A stretch of DNA of 43,497 nt from Legionella sp. km772 (GTDB lineage Bacteria; Pseudomonadota; Gammaproteobacteria; Legionellales; Legionellaceae), in NCBI RefSeq assembly GCF_003989735.1, contig NZ_RZGQ01000007.1:1-43497 (forward strand). Direction: 5' to 3'. This document shows positions 26,628 to 35,808 of the stretch, one piece after another. Every line of letters begins with the position of its first letter. The stretch's first letter is position 1. The translations under genes and the position numbers were made by a program. The notes under the pieces were generated by a model, which saw nothing but the letters and a program-made list of their open reading frames with translations, was not told the origin of the DNA and searched no databases.

Positions 26628-29600
26628 ATAAACGGTTGTTAATGGTACTCTTGAGCTTTTTTCCCATTTTAGCTTTCGCTGATGATGGTACAAATTTAAC
26701 CTTTGCTCCTCCCGCTAGCGATTACTCGGTAGTCTTTTTAGGCAATTTATTTGGTGCTGTGGATGGTGTGTTACATAGCTCCGGTAGCCAAATAATGGGG
26801 GCAATTTTTACGGTATTTAACTCCGCGGTACTGGCCTTAGGCGGCATAGTTATTATGTATACACTCATGGTATCTACCATGAATACGGCCCATGAAGGGC
26901 AAATGTTAGGCCAAAAATGGTCCTCTATATGGATACCTCTGCGCTCAACCTTAGGCCTGGGCTTACTTATCCCTAAAGCATCGGGCTATTGTCTAATGCA
27001 AATTTTTGTTATGTGGGTAGTGGTGCAAGGTGTTGGTGCAGCCGATAAGGTATGGCAGGCGGCCTTAAGCTATTTAAATAGGGGCGGGGTAATTATTCAG
27101 GCCGAACCAAACCCCGGGCTTAGTTTACTCGATCAGGCAAATGGCAAAGCTTTAGCCCTCCCTAATGGTGCCTTCACGATTCTGGTGGGGCAAGTCTGTA
27201 TGCTAGGTTTACAAAAGCAATTAGAAATACAGCGCACAATTGATCAAGGATCTGCGGGCCGATGTAAAGATATCGATAAACAGATAAATGTGCCTGCGGG
27301 ACTTACCGCTTTATGTACAGAGTCTATTCCTAATTTTCTTTCTTCCGTAAATTTTGTTACTTACCAGGGTTCTAACCCCCCACCGGCGCTTGATAGTAAG
27401 GGCAACTATAATATGCCCATGCCTAACTTTACCACTGGTAGCTATGTAGCGCTTAATGGAACCTGTGGGGTGGTCACCTGGAAACCCATGCAAAATTTAC
27501 CCGCAGGTCCTAGTGGTAGTAACACTACCGTTGGTATGGGAACTAATAAAGAAACGGGCGCTGCAATTTGGTCCGGTTTAGGAGCGAAGACAACAACCAC
27601 AGACACTGTGACCTTAACAAGCTCTGAATATGAGACCGCGCAATTATCGCGGGCTATTGCTTTACAACAAATGTACAGCGATTTATCCTTAGTGGCCCAA
27701 ACGATGGTGGATAATAACCCTTCGTTCAACTCAAATACGAGCACTACTCCGGCTACAAATAGTTGTACAGCCTATGCCTTACAGCAGTATGGTATTCCTT
27801 ATACCGCAAATGGTTCAACCTGTTTGTCAGCAAACTCAAACGATTCTAGTTGTACAACTTGGGGACCCGATCCTGCTTATTCTTCTTGCGGGGGCGCCTT
27901 ATTTAATGGTACTGAATTTGCTGGAGCAATCCAGGATTATAATGGGGTAATTCAACCCACTTTACGTCTGATTGCTACCATTCAAACCACCCAACATGGT
28001 GCTAACTCTAGAAGCTTTATTGCTGATGCCAATGCGCAAGGCTGGATGATGGCGGGGGCTTACTTTTTTGACTTAGTAAAATTAAATGGTAATGCAACGA
28101 GTGAGAGTGCGCAAAATGGTTCGGGTTTTGACACGGAAAGTGGTCTGGATAATAGCACTACTACTGATCCGACAGTTAGCACTGTAAGCTCCACCACCAT
28201 TGGTAAACTTTATAACTCTTTTGTTAGCGCCGCACTTAATGGCCAGAGCCGAGTTAAATTAATAGCCAATCTTATTCAAGGAAGCCCTGAGGCTACCAAA
28301 CCTACGTTCACCAGTACTCAACAAACCTTAAATGCGCAAACCGATTCTAAGTCAATAAGTGTCTATGGGTTTGTCGATAATTCCTTAATGGTAAGGCCTG
28401 CAGGACAACCCGGGGCTTATAATCAATTAAAATTTGCTGATGTGTTAAACGTTAATGTTAACCCTGAAAATCAGTATTTAAAACCCATGACCTTTAGTTG
28501 TGGTAACGTAAAAACCTTCATGTTCTCTTTCTGCTTAGGAGCGCTATTAGGGGATCTTTTCTATAATGCGGTAGTCTTAGTTATTTTCAACCTCTTTATA
28601 GCTATCTTTGGGCAAATTATACAACAGTTGGTCATGGCCTTTATCATGATTCCACTACAAGCCTTGGCGCAAATTTTCCAAGCAGGCTTAGCGATGATTT
28701 CTCAACCAGGAGCCAACCCCATTGTTGCTCTAGCAAATATGGGCGTTTATTACATCAATTTCGCCGGTAATTTATGGCTTATGATCCTAGGCATTATGAT
28801 CGCTATTTCTATCTTTGGCCCTGTGGTATTAGCACTGTTAATGTTGGTAGCCCCATTATTCCTTGCCTGGTTAGGTATTATGGTGAGCATTGGTTTTACG
28901 ACAGCCTACTATATTCCAATTTTACCGTATATGATTTTTACCTTTGGCTCCATCGCTTGGCTTATTTCGGTGATTGAGGCTATGGTGGCGGCTCCTATTG
29001 TTGCGCTCGGGGTCACTCATCCAGAAGGGCATGATGCCTTTGGTAAGGGTGAAGCGGCGATCATGTTACTGATGAACGTCTTTTTAAGACCGGCGATGAT
29101 GATTATTGGTTATATCTCAGGCATTGCTTTGTCTTATGTCAGTGTTTGGGTGCTCAATGCAGGTTTTGAGCATGCCATAAGTTTTGTGCAAGCACCTGGA
29201 GAAAAACCTAGTGCTGCGCAAGTATTGCTTCCCCAAGTCCAACATAACTCTGACTATGGAAACAGTTTAACGGGAGGAACTAGTGGCGGTTCCGGTACGG
29301 GCGGCTACAGTGACTGGGCAGGTATTTTTGCCTTCTTCTTCTCAATACTTGTGTATACTACAATGTATATCACCCTAGTACAAAAAGCCTTTACGCTAAT
29401 TTCTTATCTACCCGATAAAGTACTGCGTTGGATTGGTGGAAGCCCTGAAAGTTTAGGCGGTGAATCTGCCCAATGGGGTGATGAAATGGTTAAAGGCAAA
29501 ATGGGTGAGGCTTCTAAGGCTACTCAAGATGCTCAAGGTCAAATGAATAAACAAATGGGTGCTCATGCTCAGAAAGCCATTGGCAGCTTAAGGAAGAAAA

Positions 29601-29785
29601 TGAATGAGGGCGCATCCTCCGGTGAAGTTACTGCTTCAAGTGGTGATGAGGGCGGCGGAGGCGGCGGTGGAGGAGGTGGTGGCGCTAAACCTCCAGGTGG
29701 TTCAGCGCCCCAAGGCGGCTCTCCCCCTCCTGGAGGCGCCGCCCCTCCCGGAGGAGGTGGAGGCCCTGTGCCCAAACCACTGTAA
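26624..29785 (+). CDS. dotA: Dot/Icm polytopic inner-membrane protein DotA
   Basis: Large polytopic Dot/Icm protein, essential for effector translocation and, in L. pneumophila, also secreted. The ATG at 26624 is chosen (GAGGG upstream, ATGA overlap with icmV), giving a signal peptide MNKRLLMVLLSFFPILAFA and 1053 residues (L. pneumophila about 1048). Membrane helices are seen near 55-80 and 115-145, then a large periplasmic domain (about 150-610) rich in Ser, Thr, Asn and paired Cys. A helix cluster (about 640-860) and one further helix near 905-930 follow. The cytosolic tail ends in eleven consecutive glycines (1010-1020) and PPGG repeats. A weak in-frame GTG at 26591 lies within icmV and is not preferred. 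Confidence 0.96.
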   Translation: MNKRLLMVLLSFFPILAFADDGTNLTFAPPASDYSVVFLGNLFGAVDGVLHSSGSQIMGAIFTVFNSAVLALGGIVIMYTLMVSTMNTAHEGQMLGQKWSSIWIPLRSTLGLGLLIPKASGYCLMQIFVMWVVVQGVGAADKVWQAALSYLNRGGVIIQAEPNPGLSLLDQANGKALALPNGAFTILVGQVCMLGLQKQLEIQRTIDQGSAGRCKDIDKQINVPAGLTALCTESIPNFLSSVNFVTYQGSNPPPALDSKGNYNMPMPNFTTGSYVALNGTCGVVTWKPMQNLPAGPSGSNTTVGMGTNKETGAAIWSGLGAKTTTTDTVTLTSSEYETAQLSRAIALQQMYSDLSLVAQTMVDNNPSFNSNTSTTPATNSCTAYALQQYGIPYTANGSTCLSANSNDSSCTTWGPDPAYSSCGGALFNGTEFAGAIQDYNGVIQPTLRLIATIQTTQHGANSRSFIADANAQGWMMAGAYFFDLVKLNGNATSESAQNGSGFDTESGLDNSTTTDPTVSTVSSTTIGKLYNSFVSAALNGQSRVKLIANLIQGSPEATKPTFTSTQQTLNAQTDSKSISVYGFVDNSLMVRPAGQPGAYNQLKFADVLNVNVNPENQYLKPMTFSCGNVKTFMFSFCLGALLGDLFYNAVVLVIFNLFIAIFGQIIQQLVMAFIMIPLQALAQIFQAGLAMISQPGANPIVALANMGVYYINFAGNLWLMILGIMIAISIFGPVVLALLMLVAPLFLAWLGIMVSIGFTTAYYIPILPYMIFTFGSIAWLISVIEAMVAAPIVALGVTHPEGHDAFGKGEAAIMLLMNVFLRPAMMIIGYISGIALSYVSVWVLNAGFEHAISFVQAPGEKPSAAQVLLPQVQHNSDYGNSLTGGTSGGSGTGGYSDWAGIFAFFFSILVYTTMYITLVQKAFTLISYLPDKVLRWIGGSPESLGGESAQWGDEMVKGKMGEASKATQDAQGQMNKQMGAHAQKAIGSLRKKMNEGASSGEVTASSGDEGGGGGGGGGGGAKPPGGSAPQGGSPPPGGAAPPGGGGGPVPKPL

Positions 29786-29796
29786 TACTCACTTCC

Positions 29797-29827
29797 AAAT
29801 CCCGAATTGTTACCCAATTCGGGATTT
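29797..29827. terminator. Hairpin terminator after dotA, possibly bidirectional
   Basis: A perfect 12-bp stem (AAATCCCGAATT at 29797-29808 and AATTCGGGATTT at 29816-29827) with a 7-base loop begins 12 bases after the dotA stop. It lies between dotA and the convergent 5'-nucleotidase gene. T content after it is modest (TTTGTT). Confidence 0.7.
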
Positions 29828-29864
29828 GTTCATTAGGGCTTATTAGCTCATTTCCAAGTGGTAG

Positions 29865-31556
29865 CTAGGTACTTTTTATCCTATCTTCAATCTCTATTTT
29901 AATCGGTTGGGCGCCTTGTTTAATATAATCGATAAGAACCTGACAATCGCTATCACCTTGCTTTAGCATTTTGCTTTTTTTCATAACTGAAAACACCCCA
30001 CTGCCATTAGCAAAAAAATCAGTGGTAGCAATAGTATAAACTTTCTCTCGTAGTAAAGGTCCATTAAACAATTCAATGCCTTGTATTCGTTTACCCAGGG
30101 GTTGCTTCGTATCATAAGTATAGGTAATACCCGATATTTGCAGCATATTAGGGTAGCTGCCTTGCCATTGTTGCTCCAATAGATCATAAATATCTTGTCC
30201 TGTTAGGCTAACTAGTACCACAGTATTGGCAAACGGAAGGGCAGAATAGACGGCTCCTTTAGTAATTGCTCCTGCAGGGATATCAGCGCGTAGGCCATGG
30301 ATATTATGGACAGCAAGATCAGCATTCATAGCTTTTTTAAATGCATCAGCAACTAAATTCCCTAAGTTAGACTCGCCCGCTGCATTTTGCTTTCTTAATA
30401 AAGGGTAGTAAGCGCTGCCTATGGGTTCTTGAATGATAGGGGCCACTTTATTTTCTGCTAAGTCGACTAAATACTGAGTTTGTGGATCAGGTGTTGTACC
30501 TGGCCACTGATTAGCAAAAGTAGTTATTATCCTTGCCTCTTTCTTCACTAGGTGGTGATTTTTCTCATCCACATCCAAACTAACTTCCGCATAGGAGCTG
30601 CTATAGCTATTGGCTTGAGTTACTAGAACTTGTTTGCCATGGTGGTTGGGTAAGAACGCATTCATAAATTGGTGGGTGTGCCCCGCCATGACCACATCAA
30701 CCTCATCATTTAAGCGATAAATAATTTCTTTAATCGCCCCATGGACCTCCGTGTCCTGTTGCGTGGGGCCCTCATAGGGTTTTTGCTCTCCGCCCTCATG
30801 AATTAATACAATAATAATGTTTACCCCTTGGGCTTTAATTTCAGGAAGATAGGAGTTAATTGCCTCGGCCTCATCGATGAATTTAAGACCTTTGATATGA
30901 GCAGGGAAACTCATTTCAGGGGTATTTTTTACAATAGCTCCGATAAAGGCAATCGGAATTCCATGCACTTGCTTAATAATATAAGGAGGAAACATGGGCT
31001 TATTGGTTTCTGCATTAAGAATATTAGCGGATATATAGGGGTAGGCTGCGCCTTGGTATTCAGCCATAGGATACCAATTATTAATCGGTGGTTTGCCTGC
31101 GCCATAAATTAAGTCTAAAAGTGCCTGTTGTCCTTTATCAAACTCATGGTTTCCAAGAGTTGCGACAATATTACATTCCGGATTCATGCGCTCTTGACTT
31201 GTACAATGGTTATTTCCAAGACTATTAATGAATAAGATAGTCGGTTCATCATGCAATAACGCCGAGGCAGGAGGTGAGGCTCCTACTAAATCACCCATGA
31301 TGGTGATTATCGTATTTTCCGCCATGCTACTTTGAGCCTCTTTGAGGTAGCTCGCTAAAACCGTAGCTCCTCCTACTTCTGCTTTTCCCTCTAGCCTTCC
31401 AGTGCTAATTTGGCCATGGAAATCATTAATTCCTACAATTTTTAAACGGATTGTAGGTGAGGGGCTTTGATTCTTAGTGGAGGAATAAACGCTTGTTACC
31501 AAAGGAAAAATAAGAAGGGAAAAGGATAACAGGGTGTAGGGTTTTTTTAAGATCAT
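29865..31556 (-). CDS. Periplasmic 5'-nucleotidase / metallophosphatase (UshA family)
   Basis: Likely hydrolyses nucleoside phosphates in the periplasm or outside the cell. The 563-residue protein has a signal peptide (ILKKPYTLLSFSLLIFPLVTSVYS) and a calcineurin-like metallophosphatase domain with GINDFHGQ, MGDLVGASPPASALLHDEPT, ATLGNHEFDKG and VDVVMAGHTHQFMN. A 5'-nucleotidase C-terminal substrate domain (about 365-530) contains ESNLGNLVADAFKKAMNADLAV. Residues expected to bind two metals are present. It lies 68 bp downstream of the transporter-cNMP fusion gene on the same strand, probably in one operon, and is convergent with dotA. The preferred nucleotide cannot be read from sequence. Confidence 0.9.
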   Translation of the reverse strand: MILKKPYTLLSFSLLIFPLVTSVYSSTKNQSPSPTIRLKIVGINDFHGQISTGRLEGKAEVGGATVLASYLKEAQSSMAENTIITIMGDLVGASPPASALLHDEPTILFINSLGNNHCTSQERMNPECNIVATLGNHEFDKGQQALLDLIYGAGKPPINNWYPMAEYQGAAYPYISANILNAETNKPMFPPYIIKQVHGIPIAFIGAIVKNTPEMSFPAHIKGLKFIDEAEAINSYLPEIKAQGVNIIIVLIHEGGEQKPYEGPTQQDTEVHGAIKEIIYRLNDEVDVVMAGHTHQFMNAFLPNHHGKQVLVTQANSYSSSYAEVSLDVDEKNHHLVKKEARIITTFANQWPGTTPDPQTQYLVDLAENKVAPIIQEPIGSAYYPLLRKQNAAGESNLGNLVADAFKKAMNADLAVHNIHGLRADIPAGAITKGAVYSALPFANTVVLVSLTGQDIYDLLEQQWQGSYPNMLQISGITYTYDTKQPLGKRIQGIELFNGPLLREKVYTIATTDFFANGSGVFSVMKKSKMLKQGDSDCQVLIDYIKQGAQPIKIEIEDRIKST

Positions 31557-31624
31557 TAAAACATCCTGGTTTATTGCTGTCCTCCCATCATACTTAATTT
31601 GGCCTAGTTTACTAGTCAGTAGAT

Positions 31625-34549
31625 TTAAGTTCTATGCTCAAGATTGCTACGTAAATATTCTAAAATTATTTTAATCACTGTGCGTAAGATATCGGGAACA
31701 TCATCGGCTATCCGGTTAAATACATCTTTCTCAATAAAGAGGACAGTGCATGAGGTTTGTGCTACCGCGCTTGCTACTCGAGTTGCATTATCTAATAAGG
31801 CCAATTCTCCAAAAAAACCAGGTGGCATAATTGTTGTTACAGTTTTTTCATCGCGGATAATGTCCACTTGTCCTTGGGTTAAGCAGTATAAACCATCAGA
31901 AAGATCATCTTTAGCGAAAATTAATTCTCCTGGATTGAAGTTCAAGTATTGAGCATCTTCAGCAAGTGCCAATAATAGTTCAGCGGGTAAATCATGAAAT
32001 AAGCGCACGGAACGCAATTCAAAAACTATAGAGAGCAGTGGGGAATATTGATCTGGATTTTTCATAATTTGCTCCAACCAAAGATCTTTATAGGGAAGGG
32101 GGAATTTATCGCTAAGTCCTATTTCTTTATGTTCAAATAAAAAGGAAATATAAGCACTTATTTTCTTATCATGAACATAGAGTTCTAAAAGTTCAATTGC
32201 TTTATCAAATACTTGTTCATTTTCCTTTTGGTTTTGGATCAACGAGGTGAGAAGTTGATTGATTTCTTTAGGAGAGACGGCAATGGCGAGCCATTGAATA
32301 AACATAGTTTTGGCAAGAGTAATTCGCAATTTTATTTCTGTTTGTACCGCGGCTTGTTTGGTGTGTTTTATTTTCTCTTCCAGCCTTAATACCTGACTAA
32401 ATTCCTCTTCCATCAAAGTATAGGCATTTTGTTTAAACGCATAACTTGACACTAGTTTACATGCCCGCGCATTGGCATAGTTGGCAACGATGCTGCGATG
32501 ATACATCGTCCCTTGTTGAGCGATTGAGATTAATGCGTCCTCCGCTTCTCTTGCTGAAATCAAAGAAATTAATTTAATAATGGTTTTACTTTGTCTTGGG
32601 GCAAACGCAACCGATGATAAGTGCGGTAGTGCTTTTTTTCCAAAGGAGAGAAGGGCCAATTGAGACCTAATATTTTTTTTACTTAATATGAAGTTAATTA
32701 GTTCAGGAATCAAGGACTCATCTTCAATGAGCGCAACTGCTCGTAAGGCTTCATCGCTCACGCTATTATCTTTATCCAAGATGAGGCTTTTTAAATGAAT
32801 GGATAAGGGTTTAATTTTAAAAGCGCCTATAAATGAGGCTAACATTTTTCGTAGTATGGGATTGGGATCTTGACTGAGCCTAGCAAAATAGTTTAAGGCT
32901 TCTTGCTTATCAACAGCATTAAGAAAGTCGGATAAATTTTTAATCACTGGAAAAAATAAGTCATGGGAACTTGTCTTGCAAACGCTAAAGGCAGCATCCA
33001 AATTTAGGCGCGCTATTTCTTCAATCATTTTGCGTTGGAGCTCTAACTCGGTTTCCCCTGGCAGATGCTTTATTAAAAAAGCTAGGGCATGAGGTGATTC
33101 TCTCGAGCGAATAAGATTAATAAGTTCATTACGTACGAGACCATCCTTATGCTCAAGCAAATTAAAAACTGCTAAGGGAAGCGACTTATCAGCATAGAGT
33201 TTATTAATTAGATCTAAACCATAAAACACGGTATAGATATCGGGCTCTTGAATGGCCTTTATTGCTATGTCTTGTAAAATAGGTTGGGTGGCGGGGCTAA
33301 TTTCCTCGAGGATGTTAAAGCGCTTAAAGGCTGATTCTTGTTGTAGAGTAACCTTATAATATTGTTTTACTTTATAAGCAAAGAACAGGGCGATAAGAGC
33401 TAGAGGAAGAATCCAACAGGTGAGATAATAAACGCTAGTTTTCCCCAACGTAAAAATTACGAGTAAGATCATCGACACAACACTGGCGGTGGATTTTATA
33501 TTGGCCTTGGTAATAAACCGAATGCTTGCTGGTAAAATATTTAAAGTAATTTCCGCGCTATACGCTCCGTAACTAAAACCAAAAATAGATCGGATGGAGC
33601 CTAAAGCAATAATAGTCCAAAAGCTAGGGTATAAAATAACAGCAAGAGCGTTAACCAAGGCAATTAAAGGGATAGAGTAAAGTAGTCCTTGTAAGCCAAA
33701 ACGTTTTAATACTCGTTCAGAGGTTGAGGCGATGAGCAGGCCAATACAATTAGTAATTCCAGAAAAATAACCAAAAAAGGAGCTTAATTGTTCATGGGTA
33801 AAATAGGAGGCCGACTCAACTCTCATAATGTATTGACTAACACCCATAATGGTGGTGATTAAGACAGTAAAGAGCATCATGTAATAATACAAAGCATATT
33901 TAATGGCTTTAGGCTTAATTTTTTTGTTACCTTGTGGTTTTTTATCCTCTTGGTAAACTGGTAGTTTCCAAATCGCGAGTCCGCATAGTATGAGCATTAA
34001 GGTAACGAAGATTAGTAAAGAAGTGTTAGAATAAAACAATACTAGTAGTGGTACGACAAAGCTAAAGATAATGGAGCTTAAGTATGCAGCTTGGTTGCAA
34101 TATTTAGCTACACTTTTGTATTCGCGCATCCCAAAAGCTAACGAGAGCATACTCCAACAAATAATCGTTGCTAGAGAGGTGATTCCTGATGTAATGATAG
34201 CCACCACAAAAGGTATAGCATAAGCCTTAAACTGCATGAGGATTATCCCCATCAAGAAAACTAAGGCAAAACCTAGGTATTGGATTAACGCGTTTTTTTT
34301 ATAGTTTTTAGTAAGTAAACGTAAACCGATGCCACGTAAGAGTGAGGTTACAATAGTTTGTAGTACGATATAATAAATAAGAGCGCTGGCCGGATAATTA
34401 GACAGAATGATACTATAGCCGTAAATACTTCCGACAGTACCTGCGGCAGAATCACACATCGCTAAAGCAATAGCAAACCAAAAGGTTTTACTTTTAAATA
34501 ATGGTTGGAATGTAGAGGACACGTTTATCCTTATTAATTTTCTGGCCAT
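31625..34549 (-). CDS. MFS/ATP-ADP-translocase-like transporter fused to HEAT repeats and a cyclic-nucleotide-binding domain
   Basis: A 974-residue protein with three parts. Residues about 20-415 form some twelve membrane helices, resembling MFS or nucleotide-translocase (TLC) carriers. Residues about 420-830 are helical repeats of HEAT type (for example DPNPILRKMLASFIGAF and DNSVSDEALRAVALIEDESLIPELINF). Residues about 850-965 are a CRP-like cyclic-nucleotide domain whose phosphate-binding cassette, GFFGELALLDNATRVASA (912-929), keeps the canonical Glu and Arg. The cassette predicts real cAMP or cGMP binding. The transported substrate is unknown; a nucleotide is one guess given the adjacent 5'-nucleotidase. 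It sits between dotB and the nucleotidase on the same strand. Confidence 0.8.
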   Translation of the reverse strand: MARKLIRINVSSTFQPLFKSKTFWFAIALAMCDSAAGTVGSIYGYSIILSNYPASALIYYIVLQTIVTSLLRGIGLRLLTKNYKKNALIQYLGFALVFLMGIILMQFKAYAIPFVVAIITSGITSLATIICWSMLSLAFGMREYKSVAKYCNQAAYLSSIIFSFVVPLLVLFYSNTSLLIFVTLMLILCGLAIWKLPVYQEDKKPQGNKKIKPKAIKYALYYYMMLFTVLITTIMGVSQYIMRVESASYFTHEQLSSFFGYFSGITNCIGLLIASTSERVLKRFGLQGLLYSIPLIALVNALAVILYPSFWTIIALGSIRSIFGFSYGAYSAEITLNILPASIRFITKANIKSTASVVSMILLVIFTLGKTSVYYLTCWILPLALIALFFAYKVKQYYKVTLQQESAFKRFNILEEISPATQPILQDIAIKAIQEPDIYTVFYGLDLINKLYADKSLPLAVFNLLEHKDGLVRNELINLIRSRESPHALAFLIKHLPGETELELQRKMIEEIARLNLDAAFSVCKTSSHDLFFPVIKNLSDFLNAVDKQEALNYFARLSQDPNPILRKMLASFIGAFKIKPLSIHLKSLILDKDNSVSDEALRAVALIEDESLIPELINFILSKKNIRSQLALLSFGKKALPHLSSVAFAPRQSKTIIKLISLISAREAEDALISIAQQGTMYHRSIVANYANARACKLVSSYAFKQNAYTLMEEEFSQVLRLEEKIKHTKQAAVQTEIKLRITLAKTMFIQWLAIAVSPKEINQLLTSLIQNQKENEQVFDKAIELLELYVHDKKISAYISFLFEHKEIGLSDKFPLPYKDLWLEQIMKNPDQYSPLLSIVFELRSVRLFHDLPAELLLALAEDAQYLNFNPGELIFAKDDLSDGLYCLTQGQVDIIRDEKTVTTIMPPGFFGELALLDNATRVASAVAQTSCTVLFIEKDVFNRIADDVPDILRTVIKIILEYLRSNLEHRT

Positions 34550-34671
34550 AGTTGCCAGGAAAATTAAGCGCTATCAATAATGTATAACTGAGCGAATTTT
34601 CTTTTTATTTAGTATAGCTTAGGAATGCGCAAGCAGCGCGACGCTGGAGTGTAACTAGAGCAATAGAATCC

Positions 34672-35799
34672 TTATTGCTGGTATTCTTTGGCGCCAGCGA
34701 TGATGAGCTTGTAGACTCGTTCACTGATAATGCCTTGTTCAAATTTCATTTTTGCATCTTGGGTCATCAATTGGCCGCGTTGACGGACTAACTTACGGGT
34801 TGCAGATGTCACCTCATTGGGATCACTTTCAAGTAAAATATCGCGAACCTCTTCGTCAAAAACTAGATATTCGCGTAAGGCTACTCGCTTCTCATCTACA
34901 GTAGGGACTAATTTCTGCCAAATACAAAGACGAATAGTTTCTAAAATATCAATAGTTCTTCCTAAGCGCTCTTCACCAGAGAAGGAGGTAACCAATCGTC
35001 GCATAGTTTCCGCCACCCCTGAAGTATGAAGCGTGGTATAAACGGGGTGTCCGGTTAATGCGGCCTCTAGTGCAGCACTTATCGTCTCTGCGTCACGGCA
35101 CTCACCCACCATGATTAAACGAGGTTTTCTGCGCAATGCGTTTCTAACTCCATCAGCAAAATTAGGCAAGTGACGTGGAATTTCTGATTGGCTAACCACT
35201 GCAGAAACGGTTTCGATTTCATCATAAACAAACTCAATAGGTGATTCATAAGTCAGTACTTTACGATGCGAGTCGTCATTTTCTATAAGTGAGCGAATGA
35301 TCGAGGCAAGGAGAGTGGATTTTCCTGAGCCAGTTGCCCCGGTAATAAATACAATCCCTTCTTGCGGAGCTACGGCCTCCAGCACATTATCCGGCAAGTT
35401 CATCATGCTGATATGCGGTGGCGTGGTAGGAATGGTTCTTAAAGTAAGTTGAATGGCGTCATGGCCTTCAACTAAACAGGCTGTTCCATTAACCCGGTAA
35501 CGATAACGAACGCCACGATTCGGGCGAAATTCATAATGCGTGTCTATATCTTGACCAGAGAGAAGTTGAGTAGTCGCGTTAGGACCATAAATAGCGTTAA
35601 TTAAATCACCCAACTCGGTATTCGATAGGCGTCGGTTAGTAATTTTAATTAATTTACCATAAACTTCTGCAAAAATAGGCTCACCGGTTTGAATGGTGAT
35701 ATCCGAGGCATTTAAACTTTCCGCATGCTCCAGCATTTTGTCCATAAACACTGGAGTAAAGCGCGTTGGTTCATCGGGCATTAGTCGAATATTGCTCAT
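34672..35799 (-). CDS. dotB: Dot/Icm type IV secretion ATPase DotB
   Basis: Hexameric cytosolic ATPase of the VirB11/PilT class that docks on DotO and powers effector export. The 375-residue protein (L. pneumophila 377) has an N-terminal PAS-like domain (FMDKMLEHAESLNASDITIQTGEP) and Walker A GATGSGKST (154-162, K160). The Asp-box region lies around 185-200, Walker B is RLIMVGECRDAETI, and the His box is TGHPVYTTLHTSG. It follows dotC after 9 bp, as third gene of dotD-dotC-dotB. Confidence 0.98.
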   Translation of the reverse strand: MSNIRLMPDEPTRFTPVFMDKMLEHAESLNASDITIQTGEPIFAEVYGKLIKITNRRLSNTELGDLINAIYGPNATTQLLSGQDIDTHYEFRPNRGVRYRYRVNGTACLVEGHDAIQLTLRTIPTTPPHISMMNLPDNVLEAVAPQEGIVFITGATGSGKSTLLASIIRSLIENDDSHRKVLTYESPIEFVYDEIETVSAVVSQSEIPRHLPNFADGVRNALRRKPRLIMVGECRDAETISAALEAALTGHPVYTTLHTSGVAETMRRLVTSFSGEERLGRTIDILETIRLCIWQKLVPTVDEKRVALREYLVFDEEVRDILLESDPNEVTSATRKLVRQRGQLMTQDAKMKFEQGIISERVYKLIIAGAKEYQQ

Positions 35800-35808
35800 A
35801 GTTTCTAA

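Noticed and set aside
29569-29817. Minus-strand reading frame with a polyproline stretch opposite the end of dotA
   Set aside because: It is the complement of the DotA glycine-rich tail; the proline run follows from GGN codons read backwards, and no ribosome binding site supports it.
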